64,000 bases of DNA from an uncultured Parabacteroides sp. (GTDB taxonomy: Bacteria; Bacteroidota; Bacteroidia; Bacteroidales; Tannerellaceae). A program made the position numbers and the translations under genes. Of the stretch, positions 26,654 through 36,226 are shown piece by piece. Below the pieces are notes generated by a model, which ran no database searches, was not told the origin of the DNA, and saw only the letters and a program-made list of their open reading frames with translations. Numbering within the stretch: the first letter of the stretch is position 1; each line of letters begins with the position of its first letter. The stretch covers positions 1-64,000 of the forward strand of contig CALUZS010000001.1 in the NCBI GenBank assembly GCA_944325355.1. The letters are read 5' to 3'.

Positions 26654-27922
26654 TTATTCAACAGGAATATTCTTGTTTACATTCTTGCTTCCTACCAAAG
26701 CGTAGAACAACAGATAACCTAAGCAGACAACAATCAACCAGTAACTGTTGATATATCCAATTGAATCTGCAAGAGCACCTTGGATTGCCGGAAGGATACC
26801 ACCACCGCAAACCATCATCATGAACAAACCGGAAGCAGCGGAAGTATATTTTCCTAAGCCTTCAACAGCCAAATTGAAGATACCGCCCCACATTACCGAT
26901 GTACATAATCCGCATAATACGAGAAGCAAGCAAGTAACAGGCACATTTTCCATACCGAAAGACAAATCACCTCTCAGTACCGGCATACTTACATTGCTCG
27001 TTGGAACAAAAATGGCCGAAAGGACTAAAATCAAACCTAAAGTTGCAACGGTAGATAGCATTGTTTTACTCGAAACTTTTCCTCCAACAATACCTCCAAG
27101 CAAACGACCGATTAGCATCAAGAACCAATATGTTCCGACAACACTTCCAGCGGCAGCCGGATCAATGCCTTTTTCTATGGTCATAAACAAGTTCATGATG
27201 TTCGGAATGCCCACTTCTATACCGACATATATAAAGATACAAATCATTCCCAATACAAAATGACGGAATGATAATGCACTGTGTTTGTCAGGAGTTGCAG
27301 ATTTCTCTTCCTTAACGACATACGGTTCCGGAATATTTACCATGGAGAGGACAATGAATACCAAGGCGAAAATTCCCATTGCCAAAAAGAATACGGGATT
27401 AGCATTAGAAATTTTAGCGCCGGCAATATCGCCAATCAAATATCCGCCCAATACCGGAGCAAGCGTTGCAGCGATAGAGTTGCATGCACCTCCGAACTGT
27501 ACCAATTGGTTTCCTCGGTTTCCGCCACCACCTAAAGTGTTCAACATCGGGTTGACTACGGCATTCAACATACACATAGAGAAACCTGAAACGAATGCAC
27601 CGAACAGATAAACATAAAAGTTATCGATGATTCCGGAGGAGAAAGAAATGGTAACACCGATGAAACCTACGGCTACAGCAGTCAAGGCTGTCTTCTTGTA
27701 ACCGATTTTCTGTAATAATATTCCTGACGGAATACCCATACAAAGGTAAGCTATAAAATTCGCTAAATTCCCGAGCTGGGACTGAAAGTTTGACATACTG
27801 AACTGCCCCTTTACAATCACTCCCAGCGGGTTTTGAATGCCTGTCACAAAAGCAATCATAAAAAATAGAGCAAACATCATTGCAATAGGCAATGCATAGC
27901 TTTTCTGTTTTGTTGTTTCCAT
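26654..27922 (-). CDS. MFS sugar transporter (glucose/galactose, FucP-like)
   Basis: This 422-residue inner-membrane protein has twelve predicted helices and belongs to the FucP/GluP branch of the major facilitator superfamily, which uses proton or sodium symport. Family features are the N-terminal FVTGIQNPLGVIVKGQF segment, IPSGILLQKIGYKK between helices 2 and 3, and NPMLNTLGGG. Its place between galM and galK indicates galactose or glucose as the substrate. Substrate is inferred from context. Confidence 0.87.
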   Translation of the reverse strand: METTKQKSYALPIAMMFALFFMIAFVTGIQNPLGVIVKGQFSMSNFQSQLGNLANFIAYLCMGIPSGILLQKIGYKKTALTAVAVGFIGVTISFSSGIIDNFYVYLFGAFVSGFSMCMLNAVVNPMLNTLGGGGNRGNQLVQFGGACNSIAATLAPVLGGYLIGDIAGAKISNANPVFFLAMGIFALVFIVLSMVNIPEPYVVKEEKSATPDKHSALSFRHFVLGMICIFIYVGIEVGIPNIMNLFMTIEKGIDPAAAGSVVGTYWFLMLIGRLLGGIVGGKVSSKTMLSTVATLGLILVLSAIFVPTSNVSMPVLRGDLSFGMENVPVTCLLLVLCGLCTSVMWGGIFNLAVEGLGKYTSAASGLFMMMVCGGGILPAIQGALADSIGYINSYWLIVVCLGYLLFYALVGSKNVNKNIPVE

Positions 27923-27974
27923 GTTTTTTTTGTTATTAGTTTGAATTATTAAATGATTTTATTTGTTTTCCTTT

Positions 27975-29057
27975 TTAAAGAAATTTGTAAACGGTTTTAC
28001 TTTCGAACAGTTCTCCCGGACGCAATAAGGTAGTCGGATATTCCGGTTTATTCGGGCTGTCAGGAAAATGCTGCGTTTCGAGACACAGCGCCGAACGTTC
28101 CGGATACCGCTGACCGTTCTTTCCTACGAAATTCCCAGTCATCCAGTTCCCTGTGTATAGCTGAACACCCGGCTGTGTGGTATAGACTTCCATTGTGATT
28201 CCTGTTTGCGGAGATGTGCACCGTGCGCAAAAAGAAAGTTCGTTTTCGTTTTTTCCCTTATTTAATATATATGTATGATCGTAACCTTTACCATAGACAA
28301 GTTGTTGGAAAGGTTCATTTATACGTTTTCCTACTTCGCAAGGGTTTCTGAAATCCATCGGAGTCCCGGCTACCGGTTCTTTAGGCCCGTAAGGAATAGC
28401 TGTTTCATCCGTCGGCAGATAGTACTCCGCATTAATTGTGAGGATATGGTCACCGATAGAGGGATTTCCCGCCCCCGACAAATTAAAATAGGAATGGTTT
28501 GTAAGGTTCAATACGGTTGCCTTGTCGGTAAATGCCTTATAACTGATAACAACTTCATTCTCGTCTGAGAGATGATAAGTTACCGTTACATTCAGTTTTC
28601 CAGGAAAACCTTCCTCGCCGTCTGCGGAGACGTAATTGAGTTCAACGGTCTGTCCGTCGGTTTGCCGGCAATCCCAAACAACAGCATTGAATCCCTTAAT
28701 TCCCCCGTGAAGGGAATTAGGACCATTGTTGATGGCTAATTGATATGTTTTTCCATCGATGGAAAAACTTCCTTTCGCAATACGATTACCGTACCTTCCG
28801 CAAATAGCACCGAAATACGGTTCTTCCGACAGTATATAATCGTTTATATTTTGATGACCGGTTACAACATCGGTCAGTTTCCCGTTTTTGCCGGGAACCA
28901 TTAAAGAAACAATCTTGGCGCCATAGTTGCAAACCGACAACTCCGCTCCAAGCTTATTCCTCATGACGTATAAATTCGTCTGCTTTCCATCTATTTCGGC
29001 TTGAAAACTGTCCGAAGATAGACCTGATAGTGTCTGGATGTTTTCCATGTTACTCAT
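27975..29057 (-). CDS. galM: Aldose 1-epimerase (mutarotase)
   Basis: This 360-residue enzyme interconverts the alpha and beta anomers of galactose, supplying the alpha form to galactokinase. Family motifs are GRYGNRIAKGSF, NHSYFNLSG with the catalytic His, and LETQHFPDSPNKPEYPTTLL with the catalytic Glu near the C-terminus. ATG at 29057 was preferred to the TTG just before it; ATG at 29048 is also possible. No signal peptide is evident. It is the first gene of the operon, 52 bases before the transporter gene. Confidence 0.92.
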   Translation of the reverse strand: MSNMENIQTLSGLSSDSFQAEIDGKQTNLYVMRNKLGAELSVCNYGAKIVSLMVPGKNGKLTDVVTGHQNINDYILSEEPYFGAICGRYGNRIAKGSFSIDGKTYQLAINNGPNSLHGGIKGFNAVVWDCRQTDGQTVELNYVSADGEEGFPGKLNVTVTYHLSDENEVVISYKAFTDKATVLNLTNHSYFNLSGAGNPSIGDHILTINAEYYLPTDETAIPYGPKEPVAGTPMDFRNPCEVGKRINEPFQQLVYGKGYDHTYILNKGKNENELSFCARCTSPQTGITMEVYTTQPGVQLYTGNWMTGNFVGKNGQRYPERSALCLETQHFPDSPNKPEYPTTLLRPGELFESKTVYKFL

Positions 29058-29297
29058 CAATTATTTTAAATCCGTGCGTAAAAGTAGGTTTATTCTTTCA
29101 ATTAATCACTATCAAAGCATGTGTTTTTTGCGTTTTTTTTCTTTTATCTGAAAATTGGCTCCTGAAATATATCCGGAATTTGTAAAAACAAATCGGGATA
29201 TAGATGATTATTCTCCGGATTCTCTTAATTTTGGGGATTGTAATATTTAAGCGATAAAAAATCGTATTCCAGATTTACCCGCTTTTATAAAATCAAT

Positions 29298-30254
29298 ATG
29301 GAAATGAAACAGAATAGAATTACAAATTTGTTGGGGATTAAATACCCAATCATACAAGGAGGGATGGTATGGTGCAGCGGCTGGAGGTTGGCGGCTGCTG
29401 TCAGCAATGCCGGAGGTTTGGGACTGATAGGAGCAGGCTCCATGCATCCGGAGGTTTTGCAGGAACATATTCGTAAATGTAAACAGGCAACAGAGAAGCC
29501 TTTTGGTGTAAATGTTCCGTTAATGTATCCGCAGATAGAAGAAATCATGAAAATAATCGTGGATGAAAAGGTGGGTATAGTTTTTACTTCGGCTGGAAAT
29601 CCAAAGAGCTGGACTCCGTTTCTGAAAAGTCATGGAATAAAAGTAGTACATGTCGTGTCCTCATCCAAGTTTGCCCGGAAATGTGAAGAAGCTGGCGTGG
29701 ATGCGATTGTTGCCGAAGGTTTTGAAGCAGGAGGGCATAATGGTAGGGAAGAAACCACCACTTTTTGTTTGATTCCGCAAGTAAGACGAGCAACAAGTTT
29801 GCCGTTGCTTGCTGCAGGAGGTATTGCTACCGGAAGCGGTATGGCTGCGGCTATGGCTCTTGGTGCAGAGGGTGTACAGATAGGGACCAGGTTTGCACTG
29901 ACGAAAGAGAGTTCAGCTCATGATTGTTTCAAACAACTTTGTCTGTCGTTGAATGAAGGCGACACGAAACTGCTATTGAAGAAGGTTTCTCCTACACGTT
30001 TAGTACACAATTCTTTCTCGGAACAGGTAGAAGCATTGGAAAACCGTGGGGCATCAGCCGAAGAGTTAAAAACACTGCTGGGAAAAGGACGGGCTAAAAA
30101 AGGAATTTTTGAAGGTGATTTGGAAAACGGAGAAATTGAAATCGGCCAGATTGCATCCCTTTTCCGGGAAATGCAGACGGTTGACGAAGTTGTCGACGAA
30201 ATAATCAATGAATACAATAATGTGATATCTTCCGGAATATTGGAATGCTTTTAA
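29298..30254 (+). CDS. FMN-dependent enoyl-ACP reductase II (FabK-like) / nitronate monooxygenase family
   Basis: This 318-residue TIM-barrel flavoprotein belongs to the 2-nitropropane dioxygenase superfamily. It has IIQGGMVWCSGWRLAAAVSNAGGLG at the N-terminus, the AEGFEAGGHNG segment with the active-site His, and AAGGIATGSGMAAAMALGAEGVQIGTRF for phosphate binding. These fit FabK enoyl-ACP reductases, which complete each cycle of fatty acid synthesis, better than nitronate monooxygenase, but the two are hard to separate by eye. The gene is monocistronic and ends at a strong hairpin. Confidence 0.82.
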   Translation: MEMKQNRITNLLGIKYPIIQGGMVWCSGWRLAAAVSNAGGLGLIGAGSMHPEVLQEHIRKCKQATEKPFGVNVPLMYPQIEEIMKIIVDEKVGIVFTSAGNPKSWTPFLKSHGIKVVHVVSSSKFARKCEEAGVDAIVAEGFEAGGHNGREETTTFCLIPQVRRATSLPLLAAGGIATGSGMAAAMALGAEGVQIGTRFALTKESSAHDCFKQLCLSLNEGDTKLLLKKVSPTRLVHNSFSEQVEALENRGASAEELKTLLGKGRAKKGIFEGDLENGEIEIGQIASLFREMQTVDEVVDEIINEYNNVISSGILECF

Positions 30255-30273
30255 CGAGGTTTCCTATTAAAAA

Positions 30274-30315
30274 CAAAACGCCCCGGTTTCAAACATATTA
30301 AACCGGGGCGTTTTG
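30274..30315. terminator. Bidirectional terminator between convergent genes
   Basis: A perfect 16-base stem (CAAAACGCCCCGGTTT with its inverse) surrounds a short loop. A and T runs at both ends serve the fabK-like gene and the convergent transporter gene. Confidence 0.9.
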
Positions 30316-30327
30316 TTGTGTCTGCTG

Positions 30328-31713
30328 TTATTTCTGGATATTCGGGTTTTCCAAACCGTAACCTTTCTTTTTATCTTCAGCTTTCAGCAGGAAGGCGAAG
30401 ATAATCGCCAATATACCGAAACATGCAAAAATCAACATCGGAATTGTGTAGTCATAATTGGGTCGTCCATCGGTAATTCCTGTGACACAATATGCATCCA
30501 AGACAACGCCAATCAAAAAAGGAACTCCCATCAATCCCCAGTTTTGCACCCAAAATATCAAAGCGTAGGCAGTGCCTAACTTGTTTTCCGGTATAATCTT
30601 GGGAACAGAAGGCCACATCGCCGAAGGAACCAGCGAAAATGCAATTCCCAACAGGATAACCAATATCAGGGCAATAATCCAATGGTCGAATGCCGGTATT
30701 GAAAACATCAAATGAATAAATACCAATAACACGGACCCGATTAACATAATTGTAGCGCCTTTTCCTTTTCTGTCGTATAAGTTACCGAAGAACGGTGTAA
30801 GGATGATGTTGCCGAACGGGAGAAGCATCGGTATCAATCCGGATAATTGCGGTTCGATATGGAATTTGTTAATCATCAGGTTCGGTGCATATTTCAGGAA
30901 TGGGAACACTGCCGAATAGAACAATACGCAAAGAAGCGCGATGTACCAGAATCCTTTCAGCCTGATAATATCGAAAATATCAGAAAACTTGAAAGGTTCT
31001 TCCGCATCGTGTTCCATCTCCGACACCTCTTTATCCAACTTCTTATCCATCACCGTAAAAACAAGAAACGACAGGAAGCCGATGCAAAGGAGTATCAACC
31101 CGATAAAAACAGGCATGCTGATTGAATTACCGAACGCCTTACTTATGATTGGCGTTACACCGATGGCAAGTCCTGTACCGATACGGGCTGTAGCCATTTC
31201 CAAACCCATCGCCAATGCCATTTCCTTTCCTTTGAACCAACGAACGATAATCTTTGAAACGGTTATTCCTGCAATTTCGATACCGACACCGAAAATAGCG
31301 TATCCGAAAGATGCCACAAGCAAAGGATATCCCCAATCTTTGCCGATGATGTTGATGGAAGCGCCACCGAAATCATGTGTAATACCGTACCATTTTATTG
31401 CAACCCCCACAATCATCAAAGCCGAAGCCATCAATCCGGTAAAACGAACCCCCATCTTGTCAAGAATCATTCCTCCAAAAATCAACATGAGGAAGAATAC
31501 ATTGAACCACCCGTATGCACTGGTGAACGTACCGTAATCGTTTGCGCTCCATCCCAAACCTCCGGTTTCCACGGAATGTTGCAATAAATCCTGCAAAGGA
31601 GCCATCATATCGGTAATAAAATACCCACACATCATGGTAAAAGCGACCAAGCCGAGGACACTCCATCTCGCCACAGCGGAATCGCTTAATTTTCGTTGTA
31701 TTAATTCTGTCAT
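30328..31713 (-). CDS. MFS transporter, substrate unknown
   Basis: This 461-residue inner-membrane protein has twelve predicted helices. The N-terminal loop GGMILDKMGVRFTG is the typical motif between helices 2 and 3 of the major facilitator superfamily. A charged cytoplasmic loop (KKLDKEVSEMEHDAEEP) divides the two halves. It starts 15 bases after folC and is probably cotranscribed with it, which could point to a pterin, folate or amino acid substrate, but nothing in the sequence shows this. Confidence 0.8.
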   Translation of the reverse strand: MTELIQRKLSDSAVARWSVLGLVAFTMMCGYFITDMMAPLQDLLQHSVETGGLGWSANDYGTFTSAYGWFNVFFLMLIFGGMILDKMGVRFTGLMASALMIVGVAIKWYGITHDFGGASINIIGKDWGYPLLVASFGYAIFGVGIEIAGITVSKIIVRWFKGKEMALAMGLEMATARIGTGLAIGVTPIISKAFGNSISMPVFIGLILLCIGFLSFLVFTVMDKKLDKEVSEMEHDAEEPFKFSDIFDIIRLKGFWYIALLCVLFYSAVFPFLKYAPNLMINKFHIEPQLSGLIPMLLPFGNIILTPFFGNLYDRKGKGATIMLIGSVLLVFIHLMFSIPAFDHWIIALILVILLGIAFSLVPSAMWPSVPKIIPENKLGTAYALIFWVQNWGLMGVPFLIGVVLDAYCVTGITDGRPNYDYTIPMLIFACFGILAIIFAFLLKAEDKKKGYGLENPNIQK

Positions 31714-31728
31714 TGTATTATGTAATAT

Positions 31729-33042
31729 TTAATTGTTATTGTTTTCTTGAAAAAGGGGAAGCGCATCTGCAACAACAAAAGTGCTTCCTCCGATAAACAG
31801 AAAATCGTTTTCTCCGGCATCAACTAAAGCTGCCTGTACAGCCGCTTGTACCGTAGTGAAAACAGCACCTGCCAACCCGTGAGCATTGGCAATATTAGCA
31901 AATTCACCGGCAGGTAATGCCCGTTTTATTGACGCTTGCGTGAAATAGTACACTGCATTTTTCGGCATCAGTTCCAGTACACCGTCAATATCCTTGTCGT
32001 TAACCATGCCGACAACCATACGCAATGTCTTATGTCTCTTCGCTTCTTCGCCAAGTTGCCGGGAGAGGTATTCCCAACCTCCAGTATTATGTCCCGTATC
32101 ACAAACAACTTTCAGTTTGTCATTTGGCAAAGTTTGCCAACGGCCCATCAGACCTGTCAATTCTATTACCTGCGAGAATCCACGGCGAACCGCATCTTTG
32201 GAAATGGCAACACCCAATTCCCGTAACGCTTTAATTGCAGTCAGTACGGTAGCCGCGTTATTTTTTTGAACGGCTCCACCCAACTCATCAATAATGTTAC
32301 CATAGTCTTTTGTCAGGAAATGCCATTTACCGTCATTATTAAGCTGCGCATCCGAAATGGGAGCTTCCGCAATAGAGGAAATGATGCAGGCATTCTCTTT
32401 TTCCGCTTTCTTAATAAACACATCCATGACTGAAGAATTTTCCACATCGCCTATCACAACGGGAGTTTTAGGCTTAATAATTCCTGCTTTTTCTGCGGCA
32501 ATCGCTTCCAGTGTTGTTCCCAGGAATTGAGTATGGTCATAACTTATGTTTGTAATGACACTTAAAATCGGGTTTATAATGTTCGTGCTATCCAACCGTC
32601 CTCCCAATCCGACTTCTATAACGGCATAATCAACTTTGCAAAAACGGAAATAGGCAAATGCCATCGTTGATGTAAGTTCGAAGAAAGAAGGTTGTAAAGG
32701 TTCGAAAACGGAACGGTATCTCTCTACAAAATCAATAACATATTTTTCAGAAATTTTTTCGCCATTTACCCGGATACGTTCCCGGAAATCGGTTAAATGG
32801 GGGGAAGTAAACAATCCGACACGGTATCCGCAACATTGAAGAATTGCAGCCAACAAATGGCTAGTGGAACCTTTTCCATTCGTTCCAGCAACATGTATCG
32901 TCTTGTATGAGCGATGTGGGAACTTTAAATATTCATCCAACGCATTACTTGTACCCAGTCCCGGTTTATATGCTGAAGCCCCTGTATGTTGGAATACCGG
33001 GATGCTTGTATATAAATAGTCTAATGTTTCGTTATAAGTCAT
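31729..33042 (-). CDS. folC: Folylpolyglutamate synthase / dihydrofolate synthase
   Basis: This 437-residue Mur-ligase-like enzyme adds glutamate to dihydropteroate and to folates. The P-loop GTNGKGSTSHLLA is near residue 52, followed by FTSPHLTDFRERIRVNG and ISYDHTQFLG. VCDTGHNTGGW begins the C-terminal domain. The length is standard. Upstream, the gene faces the TSCPD gene across a short divergent promoter region. Confidence 0.94.
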   Translation of the reverse strand: MTYNETLDYLYTSIPVFQHTGASAYKPGLGTSNALDEYLKFPHRSYKTIHVAGTNGKGSTSHLLAAILQCCGYRVGLFTSPHLTDFRERIRVNGEKISEKYVIDFVERYRSVFEPLQPSFFELTSTMAFAYFRFCKVDYAVIEVGLGGRLDSTNIINPILSVITNISYDHTQFLGTTLEAIAAEKAGIIKPKTPVVIGDVENSSVMDVFIKKAEKENACIISSIAEAPISDAQLNNDGKWHFLTKDYGNIIDELGGAVQKNNAATVLTAIKALRELGVAISKDAVRRGFSQVIELTGLMGRWQTLPNDKLKVVCDTGHNTGGWEYLSRQLGEEAKRHKTLRMVVGMVNDKDIDGVLELMPKNAVYYFTQASIKRALPAGEFANIANAHGLAGAVFTTVQAAVQAALVDAGENDFLFIGGSTFVVADALPLFQENNNN

Positions 33043-33115
33043 TTCCTTTTAATTCGTTTTCCTCGAAAAACAGGGTGTCTTTATCATATGAATCTGCAAA
33101 AATAAAAAAATATTC

Positions 33116-33123
33116 TAATTTTG
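33116..33123 (+). promoter_or_regulatory. -7 promoter element for the TSCPD gene
   Basis: TAATTTTG matches TAnnTTTG 33 bases before the ATG at 33157. The sequence upstream is A-rich and lacks a clear TTTG. Confidence 0.6.
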
Positions 33124-33156
33124 CGTTCGAAAAAAAGAGTAAGACAAAAGCTTATT

Positions 33157-33420
33157 ATGGCAAGGAAGAGTATTGAATATCCGACAGAAGGTGGTGTTTG
33201 TTCCAAGTCGATGATTGTCGAAGTTGAAGACAATATTATCAAAAAGGTACAGATTATAGGCGGTTGCCCAGGCAACACGTCGGGATTGTCGCAGTTGTTA
33301 ATCGGAATGGAAATTGATGAAGCAATCCGCCGTTTGGAAGGCATTGACTGCCGTGGACTTGGCACATCCTGTCCTGATCAGATGAGTAAGGCTCTGAGTT
33401 TACTACGAAACCGGAAGTAG
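33157..33420 (+). CDS. TSCPD domain protein (TIGR03905 type)
   Basis: This 87-residue protein consists almost entirely of a TSCPD domain. Four cysteines lie in GGVCSK, GGCPGNT and DCRGLGTSCPDQ, the last being the motif that names the domain. The domain also occurs at the end of class II ribonucleotide reductases, where the cysteines may bind metal or act in thiol exchange. The role of the stand-alone protein is unknown. ATG at 33157 was chosen because the upstream frame overlaps the promoter. Confidence 0.85.
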   Translation: MARKSIEYPTEGGVCSKSMIVEVEDNIIKKVQIIGGCPGNTSGLSQLLIGMEIDEAIRRLEGIDCRGLGTSCPDQMSKALSLLRNRK

Positions 33421-33442
33421 GAGAGGGAGACCTTACAGAAAA

Positions 33443-34252
33443 TCAAAAACAAATTTTCCTTCCTGTATAATTGTAAAAGACCTTTGTCCCGAAATCTTCG
33501 GCAAACCGGACAAATTGGTCAACTCCTGTGCAATGACAAATACCAATACGTTGGATAGGTGTTCCTTGCAAATACCGGGCGATGGGCTGGTATTTTTCTT
33601 CACCTCCTGTGTGTATATGGAATCCGCCCAACAACAATTCCGGTGTTGCGTTAGGAAATAGAATTTTTCCCTGTTCCAGCAGATTTGTAATTCCACGGTG
33701 CGCACATGCGCTGAGAACGGCATAACGATTGTTCCCAACTAAAAAAAGACCTAATTCATCATCAAACATATCAGGTACGATAATTCCGTCTTTTTCTGTA
33801 AAAAACTCATCGAAATGTGTGTCTTCTGGATGAACGAGCGGAATATCCGGGCAGACATATACCCCCGGAACCAACTCTGTTATCCGGTTTATGAAACAAA
33901 AACGTCCTAAATCAAGTTTTTCTATTTCTGTGACGCCGTTCTCTCTTCTATTCTTGAATTTCCGGGCGAGCAGCTCTTTCTTGCAAATAACTTTTGCTTT
34001 CCTGTTTATTTCCAGAAAAGTGCTTAGCCCTCCCGTATGGTCACTATGTCCATGCGAAAGAATCAAATAATCGACTTCGGAAAGGTCGATATTCAACGTT
34101 TTTGCATTTTGGGCGAAGGAACAAGTCTGTCCGGTATCGAATAATATGGTTTTGCCCTCTTCCGGTTGTATATGCAAAGCCAACCCATGTTCAGCTTTCA
34201 GTGTGCGCCCGTAAACGCAATTCTCTAATAATGTCGTTATCACAAAATTCAT
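33443..34252 (-). CDS. Metallo-beta-lactamase-fold hydrolase
   Basis: This 269-residue cytoplasmic protein has the metal-binding motif SHGHSDHTGGL (about residues 65-75), later SACAHRGITNLL and GGFHIHTGG. It resembles the family annotated as 7,8-dihydropterin-6-methyl-4-(beta-D-ribofuranosyl)-aminobenzene-5'-phosphate synthase-like, whose bacterial members have no settled function. No partner genes of tetrahydromethanopterin synthesis are nearby. It lies just downstream of the decayed efflux locus, and any transcriptional link is uncertain. Confidence 0.8.
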   Translation of the reverse strand: MNFVITTLLENCVYGRTLKAEHGLALHIQPEEGKTILFDTGQTCSFAQNAKTLNIDLSEVDYLILSHGHSDHTGGLSTFLEINRKAKVICKKELLARKFKNRRENGVTEIEKLDLGRFCFINRITELVPGVYVCPDIPLVHPEDTHFDEFFTEKDGIIVPDMFDDELGLFLVGNNRYAVLSACAHRGITNLLEQGKILFPNATPELLLGGFHIHTGGEEKYQPIARYLQGTPIQRIGICHCTGVDQFVRFAEDFGTKVFYNYTGRKICF

Positions 34253-34275
34253 TTTCTCGCTGCGATGCCCGCTAT

Positions 34276-34972
34276 TTATTTCCGGAATGCAATGTTCGTG
34301 AAAATTTCTGAAACAACAAAGTCCCGATGACGGCTTTTTGATTTGTGTAAATCCGATAAATAGGGAAAATGCCCGATATTAACAAATAAAAAATTCCCTG
34401 ATGGAGAAAAACGATCGCCGCCTTTACGGTCTTGTACATATATCTCAAGTCCGTCGCTCATTCCATAGCCCATAATCATAGGCGGAGCAAACGCATATAT
34501 CTGTGCCTTCTTAATATCGGCAGTACGGGCAAATATCTGTTTGATGACGGCATCTTTGTCATTACCTTTCCCTTTGCGTTCGTCCCAATGTTTCAAGCGC
34601 ACTATTAATGTGCCGGCAGTGCTTCCCTGACCGCCGCCCATAAGATTGTAACCGACTACGGAAGAATAAATGTCAATCTGCGCAATTTCTTTTATGCGCT
34701 TCTCCACCTCCTCCATGACATGTTTGGTCTCATTAAGTGTACATCCCGGCGCCGTGGTCACGGAAACAAAGACAGTTCCGGTATCTTCATCGGGAATAAA
34801 GCCGGTCTTGGTCGTCTTCATCAATATGGCAAGTAACATGGATGTTGCAACAATCCATTTACGGTGGAAAAAGAATGCCAGCGCTTGTTGGTATTTTGCA
34901 AGCATGCGTCTGAAAGAAGAATCGAACGCGATATGGAAACGCGATGAAAATGAAAAATAGTTTTATCTTCAT
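34276..34972 (-). pseudogene. Remnant of an RND efflux pump gene (AcrB/MexB type)
   Basis: A normal pump subunit has over 1,000 residues; here only an internal piece of about 165 codons is recognisable, from roughly 34950 to 34395. It corresponds to the middle of the protein: the eighth membrane helix region (HRKWIVATSMLLAIL), GFIPDEDTGTVFVSV and APPMIMGYGMSDGLEIYVQD. After GGD the frame continues into unrelated residues and stops at 34276. At the other end, an ATG at 34972 with a GAGGA upstream opens MKIKLFF, which looks like the original start, but it is in a different frame from the body. At least two deletions are needed. The membrane fusion protein gene upstream is intact. Confidence 0.85.
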
Positions 34973-34987
34973 CTATTTTTTCCTCCT

Positions 34988-36094
34988 CTATCTCATAGTT
35001 ACTTCGATTCCCTCACGCAGCAATCCTGCGCCTTCGGCAATGATGGTGTCACCTTTTTGAAGACCAGACTCAACGATGTATTCTTTTCCATCATCGATGG
35101 GAAATACGGTGATCATCGCGGATTCCGTCTTCCCATTTACTACCTTATATACAAAAATCTTATCCTGAAGTTCATATGTTGCTTCCTGCGGAATGATAAT
35201 GCAATCCCGTTTCTTGTAAGGCATAAGAACATTACCCGCTCCGCCACTCCGCAGTATGTGACCAGGGTTTGGAAACACCGCCCGGACAGATACTGTACCC
35301 GTCTGTGGGTCGATGATGCCACTGATGGCATCCACATACCCTTCCTCTTCATAAGTTGAGCCATCGTTCAATTTGAGGGTGAGTCCAGTCATCAATTCCA
35401 TGCTTTTTTCCGTCGAACCGGTCTCTTTGGTAAGAGAAAGCATCTGCTTTTCTGTCATGGAAAAATAGACATACATTTCGTTATTGTCGGAAACAGAGAC
35501 AAGAGGCTCGGCTATTGCGGAACTAACTAACGCTCCTATACGGTAAGGTATCATACCTGCCGTACCATCCACAGGGCTTTTCACTTCCGTATAGGAAAGA
35601 TTATTACGAGCGTTGGTCAGTTCCGCACGGGCTTGTGCCAATGCTGCTTTCTGCTGGCGGAGTGTATTTCGAGCAGAAGTAAGATCAAAATTGGAAACTA
35701 CTCCTTCCTTATATAGTTCCTCTTTGCTGTCTACCGTCATTTGCGCTGTTGCGACACTTGCCTCTGCGTTTTCCACATTGGCAAGCGCCATTTCCAGCGC
35801 GGCTTTGTAAGGTATCTGGTCGATGATGAAAAGTGTCTGTTCTTTCTTTACGGCAGCTCCTTCGGAAATACATACATCTGTTATCAAACCGGATACCTGC
35901 GGATAAATATCTACATCCTGTTTGCCTTGAATGGATGCGGAACAAGTAGAATAAACGGTACGGTCAGTCGTACCTACAATCATAGTTTCGTAAGCGTTTG
36001 TTATGGGAGTGGCGGCTTGTTGCATGCAGGACGTTATACTAAATGTAAGCAATCCCAGCAGTACTAATTTGTTCAATTGAGTTTTCTTTTTCAT
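34988..36094 (-). CDS. RND efflux periplasmic adaptor lipoprotein (AcrA/MexA family)
   Basis: This 368-residue membrane fusion protein would link an inner-membrane pump to an outer-membrane channel. It has a lipoprotein signal ending ITSC (Cys23), a lipoyl-like domain (VSGLITDVCISEGAAVKKEQTLFIID), an alpha-helical hairpin rich in Ala/Glu/Gln (about residues 95-165) and a beta-barrel followed by the membrane-proximal domain (LRSGGAGNVLMPY). The reading frame is complete, but the pump gene that should follow is a remnant and no outer-membrane factor is present, so it is probably non-functional in place or works with a pump encoded elsewhere. Confidence 0.9.
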   Translation of the reverse strand: MKKKTQLNKLVLLGLLTFSITSCMQQAATPITNAYETMIVGTTDRTVYSTCSASIQGKQDVDIYPQVSGLITDVCISEGAAVKKEQTLFIIDQIPYKAALEMALANVENAEASVATAQMTVDSKEELYKEGVVSNFDLTSARNTLRQQKAALAQARAELTNARNNLSYTEVKSPVDGTAGMIPYRIGALVSSAIAEPLVSVSDNNEMYVYFSMTEKQMLSLTKETGSTEKSMELMTGLTLKLNDGSTYEEEGYVDAISGIIDPQTGTVSVRAVFPNPGHILRSGGAGNVLMPYKKRDCIIIPQEATYELQDKIFVYKVVNGKTESAMITVFPIDDGKEYIVESGLQKGDTIIAEGAGLLREGIEVTMR

Positions 36095-36226
36095 TTTGAT
36101 TCGTTAAATGTGGATTCGTTATCTGGACGCAAAACTATAGTTAGGACGAATAAACGCACTTGTAAAATCAAAGCCGCAATTTGCATATTTGGAATCTGGA
36201 CAATGAATATTTGTTAGATTTTTCTT

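Noticed and set aside
30941..31537. 198-codon plus-strand frame opposite the MFS transporter
   Set aside because: It is a shadow of a clear membrane protein gene; its Pro/Ile/Lys-rich composition is an antisense artefact.
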